In this document: positions 1 to 8,202 of the stretch, in pieces
How the letters are laid out: every line of letters starts with the position of its first letter
How positions within the stretch are numbered: the stretch's first letter is position 1
Assembly (NCBI RefSeq): GCF_004916975.1
Contig: NZ_STGQ01000001.1
Coordinates: forward strand, 2,219,939-2,283,938
Source of the DNA: Paenibacillus dokdonensis
GTDB lineage: Bacteria; Bacillota; Bacilli; Paenibacillales; Paenibacillaceae
Length of the DNA: 64,000 nt
Reading direction: 5' to 3'
Position numbers and translations under genes: made by a program
The notes under the pieces: generated by a model
Database searches by the model: none
What the model saw: the letters and a program-made list of their open reading frames with translations, nothing else
Told to the model about the DNA's origin: nothing

Positions 1-1
1 T

Positions 2-301
2 ATTTTGCCGAATCCGAAGTTTGTTATTTTGGATGAACCTACGAACGGTCTGGATATTGAAGGCACGGTGATGTTTCGTCGGCTTATTAAACAGTTGTCT
101 GAAGAGCATGGAACCACATTCCTCATTTCTAGTCATATGATCCACGAACTGGAGCAACTATGCAACCGCGTGGGGATTATTGTTGATGGGCAATTGATTC
201 AAGAAGGGCATGTATCTGACTTGCTAGCGAGTGGGCAATCGCTGGAACAATTTTATATTCACGAATTAGATTGCAGGAAAGGGGGGAAGGAGAGTGCGTA
301 A
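2..301 (+). CDS. ABC transporter ATP-binding protein (3' part only)
   Basis: Last 99 codons of an ABC ATPase; the Walker A and signature regions lie before the window. The Walker B/D-loop motif LDEPTNGLD is at the start and the switch histidine follows in SSHMIHELE. The rest is the usual C-terminal tail of drug or lantibiotic-type exporter ATPases (IIVDGQLIQEG). The stop overlaps the GTG start of the next gene by 8 bases, so the two are translationally coupled. With the permease and the two-component genes this forms an export/sensing module. Family is clear; substrate cannot be read from this fragment. Confidence 0.93.
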   Translation: MLPNPKFVILDEPTNGLDIEGTVMFRRLIKQLSEEHGTTFLISSHMIHELEQLCNRVGIIVDGQLIQEGHVSDLLASGQSLEQFYIHELDCRKGGKESA

Positions 302-1040
302 ATGGAGATCTGGGTTTATCAATGAGCTTTGGTTGCTATTATATCGCAAGAAAATGATCGCATTCTTCACATTTTCGATCATACTTCCGATTCTGCTAGC
401 CGTGTCTCTTCACGCATTACAGCCTATATTGGGACTCGTAACGGTTAGTCAATCCTTTCCGATTCAAATGTTAGGCATATATACGGCGGTCTGGATTCCC
501 CTCTTCATTTTAACCATGACGGCGGATCTTTTTCCGAGTGAAGTGGCTGCGCGAACCTTGAAGCTTGCTTTCTTACGACCCAATACGAGATTTCATGTGT
601 TTTGTGCGAAGGTTGCAGCACTCGCTGTGGGGATTGGTACGCTGCTTGTATTATTAGGCGTGGTTACATTGATTTGTAATATATTTGCAGGTGCTACACT
701 TAGTTTTACAGAGGGATTGGGCGTACTCAAGGCCTATGTTGCTGCTTTTGTTGCGATGGTTGCGCTATCTGCTGTCTTTGTTTTTGTATCTCAATTTTTC
801 AAAAGTGCGAGCGGGTTTATGGTCACTGCCATCGTACTTTATGTGGCACTTAAAATTTCACCATTTCTACTGAGCGCCATGTCTACGTTCTCACCTGCTT
901 CCTATACCGACTGGCATATGCTATGGATTAGTCATAACGTCGCGGTAGGTAAACTATGGTCCACTTCACTATACTTGTTATCCAGCTGCGTGTTGTTTTT
1001 TACACTAGGTTACTATATATTTGATCGAAAAGAAGTATAA
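294..1040 (+). CDS. ABC-2 type transporter permease
   Basis: A 248-residue integral membrane protein with about six hydrophobic segments (roughly residues 20-45, 58-80, 105-130, 145-168, 175-197 and 220-240), typical of ABC-2 permeases that pair with a separate ATPase. It starts at GTG 294 after a purine-rich GGGGGGAAGG site and overlaps the ATPase gene. It probably moves a peptide or drug across the membrane, because the pair is followed directly by a sensor kinase and response regulator, as in antimicrobial-peptide resistance modules. That role is inferred from context. Confidence 0.85.
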   Translation: MRKWRSGFINELWLLLYRKKMIAFFTFSIILPILLAVSLHALQPILGLVTVSQSFPIQMLGIYTAVWIPLFILTMTADLFPSEVAARTLKLAFLRPNTRFHVFCAKVAALAVGIGTLLVLLGVVTLICNIFAGATLSFTEGLGVLKAYVAAFVAMVALSAVFVFVSQFFKSASGFMVTAIVLYVALKISPFLLSAMSTFSPASYTDWHMLWISHNVAVGKLWSTSLYLLSSCVLFFTLGYYIFDRKEV

Positions 1041-1055
1041 ACGGGGAATTTGCCG

Positions 1056-2537
1056 ATGTCGATTCGTATTAAGTTACTGCTCTCATATGCTGCCATGTTA
1101 ATTATTCCACTTGTGATCACGTTCTTCACAGCTATTCTCTTGATTGTCGTATTTCGTGGTGATCTTCAGACGATCCGTGAACAATATGGAGCAGGTGCCC
1201 ATCGCATGTTCGAAGATCAGCATGTCGAAGGCATAATGAAGGAGATGAAACGATCCGTCGAGAAAAATCCTTCCATTCTGAACGATTCAAATTACTTGTC
1301 AGATCTGGATCAAGAGCTGCTATCGATTAAATCCAATTTGATTGTACGTAAAGATGCTCGCATTATATATACTTCACCTACATTACAACAGACGGATATT
1401 CTGAATCATTTGCCGGCATACGATGAATCAGGACATGTGGAGAGAGATGAGCCACAACGCATTGGGAAGCAGCTCATTTCGTTAGGACACTTTGATTTTA
1501 GATTCGCAGACCAAACACCCGGTACCGTCATTGTTGTGACAGCCTTGAATCCCTTGGTGAACTTCGCGCAGAAGTTTTTTCCGATTCTTTTTATCACCAG
1601 TATTGTTATTTTGATTCTGACGAACACCCTATTAACGTACTTTGTATCCAGAAGTATCATTCGACCCCTTCAGAAACTGAAGATTGCAATGAAACGTATT
1701 GAAGCAGGCGATTTGGATTTTCAAGTTAAACCGACGAGCAGGGATGAAATCGGGGAGCTCAGTGTCGCCTTTGAACAAATGCGAAATCAGCTTCAGCATT
1801 CAATCCATACACAAATCCAATATGAAGAGAATCGGAAAGAACTCATCTCGAACATATCCCATGATCTTAGAACTCCTTTAACTGCGATCAGAGGGTATGT
1901 GGATGGTCTGGGAGACGGAATTGCAGACACGGCGGTAAAAAGACAGAAATACATCGATATCATTTCTTCCAAAGCAGAAGAGATGGATCACTTGATTGAT
2001 GAGCTGTTCTTATATTCCAAACTGGATTTGAACCGGTTGCCATTTCAATTTGAAATCGTTGATTTTCACGCATTTTTATGGGATTTATCAGAAGAACTCG
2101 AATTTGATCTCGGCAAACAAGGTATCCATTATTCATCGGATATTACATTAGAGCCGGAGACTTATGTGTTGATCGATCGAGACAAACTTAAGCGGGTATT
2201 CGCTAATATCATTGATAATGGATTGAAATATATGGACAAAACGGAGAAGACTTTTCATCTCCGGGCGTTTATGACAAAAAATGACGTTGTTATTCAGATG
2301 ACGGACAATGGGCAGGGAATAGAGCCTGACGCACTTCCGTATGTATTCGAACGGTTTTATCGAGCAGATCTGTCTCGTAACAGTCACACGGGGGGAAGCG
2401 GCCTCGGCCTCGCCATTACCAAACAAATTATGGATGGTCATGAAGGTACGATTCAGGCAGATAGTAAAGTTGGTGAGAGTACATGCATTACAATGACCTT
2501 GCCTCTGAGAAATCATAAAGTTGGTGACCAGCCATGA
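1056..2537 (+). CDS. Sensor histidine kinase with HAMP domain
   Basis: A 493-residue membrane kinase. One TM helix is near residues 8-34, an extracytoplasmic sensor region of about 140 residues follows, and a second TM helix is near 170-195. A HAMP linker (IIRPLQKL to DEIGEL) leads to the HisKA H-box NISHDLRTPL, N-box NIIDNGLKY, G1 DNGQGIE and G2 GGSGLGLAI. All catalytic motifs are intact. ATG 1056 is preferred over an in-frame TTG six bases earlier because GGGGAA lies 8 bases upstream. The stop overlaps the response regulator start as ATGA. It probably senses the compound handled by the upstream ABC exporter. Confidence 0.93.
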   Translation: MSIRIKLLLSYAAMLIIPLVITFFTAILLIVVFRGDLQTIREQYGAGAHRMFEDQHVEGIMKEMKRSVEKNPSILNDSNYLSDLDQELLSIKSNLIVRKDARIIYTSPTLQQTDILNHLPAYDESGHVERDEPQRIGKQLISLGHFDFRFADQTPGTVIVVTALNPLVNFAQKFFPILFITSIVILILTNTLLTYFVSRSIIRPLQKLKIAMKRIEAGDLDFQVKPTSRDEIGELSVAFEQMRNQLQHSIHTQIQYEENRKELISNISHDLRTPLTAIRGYVDGLGDGIADTAVKRQKYIDIISSKAEEMDHLIDELFLYSKLDLNRLPFQFEIVDFHAFLWDLSEELEFDLGKQGIHYSSDITLEPETYVLIDRDKLKRVFANIIDNGLKYMDKTEKTFHLRAFMTKNDVVIQMTDNGQGIEPDALPYVFERFYRADLSRNSHTGGSGLGLAITKQIMDGHEGTIQADSKVGESTCITMTLPLRNHKVGDQP

Positions 2538-3220
2538 AGCAAATTCTTATTGTTGAAGACGAGAAAATCATCGCGGAGTTGGAAAGGGATTATTTAGAGG
2601 CTCATGGTTATAAAGTAGAAATCGCGGCGGATGGCGATTCGGGATTAAAGCTAGGGATGAGCGGGGAGTACGATTTAATTATTTTGGATTTGATGCTTCC
2701 ACGAATCAATGGTTTCGATGTTTGTAGACAAATTCGAGAGAAGCATAATGTACCCATTCTAATGGTGACTGCGAAGAAAGAAGATATCGATGTGATTCGG
2801 GGCTTAGGTCTTGGAGCAGATGATTATATTACCAAGCCATTCAAACCGGGCGAATTGGTTGCAAGGGTGAAGGCACATTTAGCTAGGTACGAGCGACTGA
2901 TCGGAACGAAGGAAAATAAAGAACAGATCCGAATTCACGGCCTCTTGATCGATTATGGAGCACGAAGAGTTTTTGTACATGATCAAGAGGTGATACTAAC
3001 GACGAAGGAGTTCGATTTACTCTATTTTTTGGCATTGAATCCAAACCGTGTATTCAGCAAGGATCAATTGTTCGAGAAATTATGGGGAATGGATGCGCTG
3101 GGAGATGCACAGACAGTAACGGTCCATATCCGGAAACTAAGAGAGAAGATTGAGATCGATGCATCCAAATCTCAATACATTGAAACGGTATGGGGTGCTG
3201 GGTATCGTTTTCGATTGTAA
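2534..3220 (+). CDS. OmpR/PhoB-family response regulator
   Basis: A 228-residue regulator. The receiver domain carries the acidic pair in IVEDE, the phospho-acceptor Asp52 in LDLMLP and the conserved Lys in TKPFKPGEL. A winged-helix DNA-binding domain (about residues 130-226) has the TKEFDLL and TVTVHIRKLREKIE signatures. It overlaps the kinase stop by four bases (ATGA) and is the last gene before a terminator. It probably activates the upstream ABC genes when the partner kinase is stimulated; the operator was not identified. Confidence 0.95.
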   Translation: MKQILIVEDEKIIAELERDYLEAHGYKVEIAADGDSGLKLGMSGEYDLIILDLMLPRINGFDVCRQIREKHNVPILMVTAKKEDIDVIRGLGLGADDYITKPFKPGELVARVKAHLARYERLIGTKENKEQIRIHGLLIDYGARRVFVHDQEVILTTKEFDLLYFLALNPNRVFSKDQLFEKLWGMDALGDAQTVTVHIRKLREKIEIDASKSQYIETVWGAGYRFRL

Positions 3221-3224
3221 ATAG

Positions 3225-3267
3225 AACAGATCTTCATGGTGAGAATCCAAAGTGAAAATCTGTTTTT
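3225..3267 (+). terminator. Terminator after the response regulator
   Basis: Imperfect stem AACAGATCTTCA / TGAAAATCTGTT followed by a T run, starting five bases after the stop codon. It closes the ABC/two-component operon. Confidence 0.75.
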
Positions 3268-3300
3268 GCTGTGTGTTCAACTCCTAGGTTACGAATCTGC

Positions 3301-3498
3301 TTAAAGATATTGTAGCAGAGCGTATAAGATTAACAATGCACTAAAAACTAAAGTCAATACTCCGCGAATACGCGTGAACATTAAACGTCTAGCGGTTACG
3401 TAGGGGTCGCCAAATCCACCAAACAACCTTGTATCAGGTCTTTTGACCGTAAATAAACCACAAGCAAATATAGTAATACCTAACATCATCAAAGGCAT
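3301..3498 (-). CDS. Small two-TM membrane protein
   Basis: A 65-residue protein with hydrophobic helices at about residues 1-17 and 46-64, separated by a short basic loop containing VKRPD and RRLMFTRIRG. It has a strong ribosome site AAAGGAGT placed correctly before the ATG. It is convergent with the two-component operon and stands alone. The family is not recognised with certainty; similar small two-helix proteins of unknown function are common in Bacillales. Confidence 0.6.
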   Translation of the reverse strand: MPLMMLGITIFACGLFTVKRPDTRLFGGFGDPYVTARRLMFTRIRGVLTLVFSALLILYALLQYL

Positions 3499-3890
3499 TA
3501 GAATCGACTCCTTTATATAGAAAACGCATGGGAATACAAATAGTTACATTTATAATTACGTGAGATGCGATCAAATGGGTCGAAAGTGTGTGTTATTGGT
3601 CAGCTTAGAGCTAGGATTGCACGTTAATTTCGCGAATACTCTAGCACATCGAAATATATACAAACCGGGTGAATATATGAGTTATAGGAAATCAGCGCAA
3701 GAAATTAATTGATGAATTAACCTAAAGGGCAGTTATGCTTAGTGGAAATTAGCAAAAGCAGCCTATCCTCTGACGAGGAACGAGCTGCTTTTACTTTTCA
3801 ATCTCTATTTTCATCTTGGAGTACCGATTCCATTGAATTGAGGTTTTTGAAGGGCCCTCTATTCAGGTGCAGAAAATTGCAAATATGGTA
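3499..3890. other. Intergenic region with one hairpin
   Basis: About 390 bases with no credible gene. It contains the promoter side of the small membrane-protein gene and a hairpin at 3754-3792. No other structure was seen. Confidence 0.6.
3754..3792. terminator. Hairpin, possible terminator
   Basis: AAAAGCAGC pairs with GCTGCTTTT, with an inner CCTC/GAGG pairing. It has A and T tracts on its flanks, so it could stop transcription either way. On the minus strand it lies about 100 bases after the ExsC-like gene; no plus-strand gene ends nearby. Confidence 0.55.
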
Positions 3891-4316
3891 TTAGGTTCTC
3901 GTTTTAACGGCTAACCCACTAAACGATATAGGCCCAACCACATCGGCTCTTGTACTTGAAGTAAGATTTTCTGCTGTGACTGTGTAAACATGGGTACCAG
4001 CTATTACATTTCTATCTTCCGCCTGGAACGTAACTGCATAATTTTGTTCAGAACTAGCAGATTCGATACCTTGTTGTGTGTTGAAAATCTCTCTTCCATC
4101 GCGGAAGATTCTAAAGAGTATTTGCGCAATACCAGTGACACCTCGAACACCTACGGTTGCTACCAAATCTACCCGATTAGGTTGAGAATTGACTGGAATC
4201 CGTATAGTGATTGTTGCAAGGCGGGATCTTGCTGGTGAACGACGGATAATAAATGAGTTTGCTAAATTGAATCTACGGCGCGGCTGGACGGCAGCTTTAT
4301 CGAGAATACGTACCAA
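3891..4316 (-). CDS. ExsC-like exosporium protein
   Basis: A 141-residue soluble beta-rich protein. The frame is open further upstream, but TTG 4316 is chosen because AAGAGGAG lies 8 bases before it and the residues beyond look non-coding. The core pattern (SPARSRLATITIRIP, PNRVDLVATVGVRG, and later VTFQAEDRNVIAGTHVYTVT) resembles the exosporium protein C family of the Bacillus cereus group, from memory of that family. If so, it is a spore-surface protein made in the mother cell. No sigma-E or sigma-K promoter was firmly identified. Confidence 0.55.
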   Translation of the reverse strand: MVRILDKAAVQPRRRFNLANSFIIRRSPARSRLATITIRIPVNSQPNRVDLVATVGVRGVTGIAQILFRIFRDGREIFNTQQGIESASSEQNYAVTFQAEDRNVIAGTHVYTVTAENLTSSTRADVVGPISFSGLAVKTRT

Positions 4317-4610
4317 AATATCAACTCCTCTTGTTTGATATCTCCAAGATATGTTGGACAAAAAGAGATTGATTGGACAGCTTTGTAAGATAATATAATT
4401 TGAATCAAATATATTGGTAGTATATGACACTGGTATCGAATATTTCAACTCATTCCATCTACCAAAAAGTTTGAATCCATTATAGGATGGGGTAAATGAT
4501 CAAGGATAGAAGAGTGAATTATTCAGAGAGATATGTTCAGGGCCGACTTGATGTCTTTCCTCACATTCTATCTAAAGAAGTTGCAGAACAAGGAGGGGGG
4601 CTTTGGAATC

Positions 4611-5324
4611 ATGACGGAGACGTTCGTATCCCCCAAAAGCACATGTACAATAAAGTGCCGTACAGTGGTTTATTTTTTTGCTGGAGTACTGACGTATAGG
4701 AATAATTTTGATGCCGCTGCCAGTGAGATCGCCAAAAGATATCAAAATGCCAAAATTGTGATGATTTTCCCCTATGGGACTGCAAACGGCACATCGGGTT
4801 CTTCGTTAATCCGTCTGCTGGCCCGGCAGCTTACTCAAGTCAGTTATGATCTGTCCCGAGACCAGTCCCGCCGGGTAACAAACGCATCGCAAATTATTCG
4901 CGAGCATGCAGAAAATGCGGATCATCTAATCTTTATCGGGCACAGTGCCGGAGGCGTGATCGCCTATCGGGCAGGGCATTATTTGGAGGAAAAGCATGGC
5001 TTTAAGCGAGTACAGGTATTTGCTGTTGGGTGTCCAAAGTTTCATTTGAAGGACATTCCATACAATGACAGATTTACATATATCACTGGCCAGAATTCGG
5101 ATAGAATCACCCAGATTGGCAGCTGGCGGAAGCCGGGTTCTAGGGTATACCGAGGAAGGCCGGGACGTGAAATTCAAATGGAATTTAATCCGGTTCATCT
5201 GGGATGGCGGTTTCATGATTCGTATTTTCTAAAATCGGTCTGGACGGATTCGAACCAAGTATTCCATACCAATTCAGAAGACTTGGTCTCCAAAATCTAT
5301 GAACTCTACCCGGGAACTGATTAA
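4611..5324 (+). CDS. Alpha/beta hydrolase, lipase-like
   Basis: A 237-residue protein. ATG 4611 follows AAGGAGGGGG by about ten bases; upstream in-frame starts have no ribosome site. The nucleophile elbow GHSAGG (near residue 106) is preceded by the strand HLIFI, and a conserved Asp/His pair is plausible in the C-terminal half (HLGWRFHDSYF). This layout matches lipase/esterase-type hydrolases. No signal peptide is evident, so it is probably cytoplasmic. It is divergent from the ExsC-like gene. Substrate unknown. Confidence 0.7.
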   Translation: MTETFVSPKSTCTIKCRTVVYFFAGVLTYRNNFDAAASEIAKRYQNAKIVMIFPYGTANGTSGSSLIRLLARQLTQVSYDLSRDQSRRVTNASQIIREHAENADHLIFIGHSAGGVIAYRAGHYLEEKHGFKRVQVFAVGCPKFHLKDIPYNDRFTYITGQNSDRITQIGSWRKPGSRVYRGRPGREIQMEFNPVHLGWRFHDSYFLKSVWTDSNQVFHTNSEDLVSKIYELYPGTD

Positions 5325-5444
5325 GAGATGCGACGATACCAAATAAGTTCATGCAGCCGGACATCTGAATAACCGCAAGTTAGCATGCCTTTAGTATGAG
5401 GCGTCTCCTGGCAAGCCAGCGAACAAGCAACGAACGGAGGTGGT

Positions 5445-6260
5445 TCATCTTCTTTTCTTGCGATAGCCGCTCGGACTCATGTCCTGCCACTTATGGAACT
5501 GATTTATAAAATGATTGTAGTTCTGATAGCCGACGTCGTACGCGATGTCGGCTAAGCTTCTATCTGTATGCTCCAGCAGGAGCGCGGCTTGGCGGATGCG
5601 CATTTGGTTCAGCATATCAATGATTGATAATCCGGTGCTTTTTTTGAATAGATGTGACAATCGCGACGGTGAGAGTTGAACTGCTGCCGCCAGTTCTTCG
5701 ATCTTAATTGGCTCGCGCATACCTTGCGAGATACGATTCAACGTGTCCTCCACCCGGCTGTCAAAATGCTGTTTCCGCCTGCGTGCGAGGAGAATGAGCA
5801 CTTCGCTTAGCGATGATAGGCATAGTTCATTCCAATAGCTGCTGCGTTCCCTCGAATCCGTCAATAAACGCGAGAATGCCCAGTAAATTCGGTTGCGGTT
5901 GGAATCGCCCATAACCGTTTCGTTAAATAATTTAGCCTCCGGTAGCAGATTCGCTTGTAGTGCATGATCAGGGAAATGCGCCCACATAAAGTGCCAGCGC
6001 ATACCCTTAACCGTACCGTATTGATGCGGCGTTCCTGGTTTTATAAGAGTAACGTCTCCAGGTTGGCAGCGGTGTTCCTCGCCAGAAACATGGAAATACC
6101 CTTCGCCTCCCAACGTATAAGTAATAAGCCAATCACCCGAGCCGGCAGGACGGACTACCGAATAAGAATCCGGTTCGTCGAAGTGACCGGACAAAACGGT
6201 ACCTGAAGCAGGGCCATTGTGCTCGGCGGGTTCATTTGATTTAATCATTGCTGCACTCAT
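5445..6260 (-). CDS. AraC-family regulator with cupin sensor
   Basis: A 271-residue regulator. The N-terminal cupin-like domain (residues 20-110) includes GEEHRCQPGDVTLIKPGTPHQYG, split around the usual GD and PGxPH elements. The C-terminal double helix-turn-helix (170-270) has the AraC signature DIAYDVGYQNYNHFINQFHKWQDMSP in two short blocks. It is transcribed divergently from the PhyH dioxygenase gene 160 bases away, which is its likely target. Two ATGs 12 bases apart can serve as start; the first is given. Confidence 0.9.
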   Translation of the reverse strand: MSAAMIKSNEPAEHNGPASGTVLSGHFDEPDSYSVVRPAGSGDWLITYTLGGEGYFHVSGEEHRCQPGDVTLIKPGTPHQYGTVKGMRWHFMWAHFPDHALQANLLPEAKLFNETVMGDSNRNRIYWAFSRLLTDSRERSSYWNELCLSSLSEVLILLARRRKQHFDSRVEDTLNRISQGMREPIKIEELAAAVQLSPSRLSHLFKKSTGLSIIDMLNQMRIRQAALLLEHTDRSLADIAYDVGYQNYNHFINQFHKWQDMSPSGYRKKRR

Positions 6261-6420
6261 CCTTTTCCCCTTCGATTCTGTATATCAAGCATAACGCCCA
6301 ATGTCACGAAAAAACAATACAATAGCAGAATTGTATGAAAAGAGAGCATCATTGTTACTTCATGAAAGACTTCATTTTTCCTATACTAAAAGCATCAAGG
6401 AGAACATGGAGGGATGCACA

Positions 6421-7230
6421 ATGAGTACAGCTTTACCTGTGCTGACGGAAGAGCAAAAGCAGTTTTTTGAGGAGCAAGGTTATCTGATTGTGAAAGGATT
6501 ATTTAATCCGGAGCAGCTTGCGGAGATTGAGGAGACTTTCGAGGAAGTAAGCCACCAGACGATTCCAGGATATTTCGAGCCGAAGCTGGATGCCGATACG
6601 TCAGATCCGCTTACCCGTTATCCGCGCGTTATGCATCCGCATCGGTTCAACGAAACGGCTAAGCGCTACATGCTGCATGATCCGGTGTTAGCGATATTGG
6701 CAGATTTGTACGGTGAGGAGGCGTATGCCGCGCAAAGTATGTTCTACTACAAGCCGCCGGGTTCGAGGGGACAGGCGCTTCATCAAGATAATTTCTACTT
6801 GCAGGTAGAACCGGGTAACTGTATTGCCGCATGGACGGCGATCGATGCCGCGGACGAGGAGAACGGGGGCTTGCTAGTCGTGCCGAAGACAAACGACTAC
6901 GAGATCGTCTGCCCGGACATCGCCGATTCCAAGGAATCGTTCACGACGCATTACGTGAAGCCGCCGAAGGAAGAGAAAGCAATGCCGGCTATTATGGACA
7001 AAGGCGACGTGCTGTTCTTTAACGGCAATCTCATCCATGGTTCTTACCGCAACAAAACGAAGGACCGTTTCCGCCGCGCTTTTATTTGCCATTATGCGAA
7101 CCGGTCGGCTACTAAGATTTCTCAGTATTATAAACCTCTATACCGCTCAGATGGATCCGAAGTTATTTTGGAGGACAACATGGACGGAGGACATTGCGGT
7201 GTCGAGTTCAAAAATGTCTATCCCCACTAA
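6421..7230 (+). CDS. Phytanoyl-CoA dioxygenase (PhyH) family protein
   Basis: A 269-residue non-haem Fe(II)/2-oxoglutarate oxygenase. The iron-binding H-x-D is in LHQDNFY and the distal His in GNLIHGSYRN, followed by an Arg-rich segment that would hold 2-oxoglutarate. ATG 6421 has GGAGG upstream; the frame is open for 40 more codons without a ribosome site. In this family hydroxylation of small metabolites is usual; the actual substrate is unknown. The divergent cupin-AraC gene suggests induction by the substrate. Confidence 0.87.
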   Translation: MSTALPVLTEEQKQFFEEQGYLIVKGLFNPEQLAEIEETFEEVSHQTIPGYFEPKLDADTSDPLTRYPRVMHPHRFNETAKRYMLHDPVLAILADLYGEEAYAAQSMFYYKPPGSRGQALHQDNFYLQVEPGNCIAAWTAIDAADEENGGLLVVPKTNDYEIVCPDIADSKESFTTHYVKPPKEEKAMPAIMDKGDVLFFNGNLIHGSYRNKTKDRFRRAFICHYANRSATKISQYYKPLYRSDGSEVILEDNMDGGHCGVEFKNVYPH

Positions 7231-7320
7231 TTTAATGATTCAATGACTTGAATCGATTTACTATAGCGTAATAATTAACAAGGTACTTTCATTTGAATTG
7301 CTTCTTCTAGAAGTTCTGAA

Positions 7321-7356
7321 AACTTTACTGACGGAATATGTCAGTAAAGTTTTTTT
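7321..7356 (+). terminator. Terminator after the PhyH gene
   Basis: Perfect 12-bp stem AACTTTACTGAC / GTCAGTAAAGTT with a 7-base loop and a run of T. Confidence 0.85.
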
Positions 7357-7440
7357 ATAATAGGGTAAATCGATGGGAATTTAGTTACTGCATCAGGAAT
7401 AGCTCCGTTGGAATTTTCCTTTCAATGCTTGTTTGAAACA

Positions 7441-8007
7441 TTAGGTCTTCATTAGCCCTTTGGCATGCTGCTTGCCTGCTGTGAGAAGACTGTCGCTGAG
7501 TTTAGAATCATTAACGGATCGTGCCAGCATCAGCGTTCCGACCATCGAACTAAGCAGTGTGCTCCCTGTGGCTGTGTCGACTTTTGCCGCATTGGAAATA
7601 AACTCAATCATTCGTTCCAGCTCCTGGGTGAATACCTGCCGAACCTCATCGGAGGATCGGGAAATTTCACTGGAAAGGGCAGGCAGGATGCAGCCCATTT
7701 CTGTTCTGTCACGGTGATATGGGCTCAAATAGTAATCAATGATGGTATTGATTTTGGGTACTTTCTTCTCCTGGTCAGCGGCTTTCTGCAGAAGTGCAAT
7801 CGTATCGCTGATGGCATACCGGCAGGCTTCGGCGACCAGTTGTTCTTTGTTGTCAAAATGTGCGTAGAACCCTCCATGAGTCAGTCCAGCTCCTTTCATA
7901 ATGAAAGGGACACTGATGTCGCGAATCCCATTCGTACGAAAAGCTTGGGCGGCACTTTCGATGATCTTGCCTCTAACTTTTAACTTATGACCTTCAGGAT
8001 AAGGCAT
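7441..8007 (-). CDS. TetR/AcrR-family regulator
   Basis: A 188-residue repressor. The N-terminal helix-turn-helix spans about residues 12-60 (KIIESAAQAFRTNGIRD, then AGLTHGGFYAHFDNKEQL). ATG 8007 is used because GGAGTG lies seven bases upstream; two earlier in-frame starts lack a site. It is divergent from the dihydrolipoyl dehydrogenase gene, and the shared region holds a perfect 13-bp inverted repeat over the lpd promoter, which makes that gene its probable target. Confidence 0.9.
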   Translation of the reverse strand: MPYPEGHKLKVRGKIIESAAQAFRTNGIRDISVPFIMKGAGLTHGGFYAHFDNKEQLVAEACRYAISDTIALLQKAADQEKKVPKINTIIDYYLSPYHRDRTEMGCILPALSSEISRSSDEVRQVFTQELERMIEFISNAAKVDTATGSTLLSSMVGTLMLARSVNDSKLSDSLLTAGKQHAKGLMKT

Positions 8008-8121
8008 TGCAATCACTCCGATACGTATCAATCCATTTTAAAATATTATAGTCATCATAATAAAGCATGTCAATTTTTCTTATGGGCAGACATTAGCATT
8101 AGAGAAGAATAAACGAAGCTA

Positions 8122-8175
8122 TTGACTAGATTAAAATATGATGAATATAATATATTACGATTATCATATTTTAAT
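8122..8175 (+). promoter_or_regulatory. lpd promoter with operator-like inverted repeat
   Basis: A sigma-A-type promoter TTGACT (8122-8127), 18-base spacer, TATAAT (8146-8151). It is framed by a perfect inverted repeat ATTAAAATATGAT (8130-8142) and ATCATATTTTAAT (8163-8175). The arms cover the spacer and the start region, a good arrangement for repression by the divergent TetR protein. Confidence 0.7.
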
Positions 8176-8202
8176 GAGGCAAAAAAATAGGAGGTGTTTG
8201 AA

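Noticed and set aside
7465-7983. 172-codon plus-strand frame opposite the TetR gene
   Set aside because: Antisense shadow of an unambiguous TetR gene.
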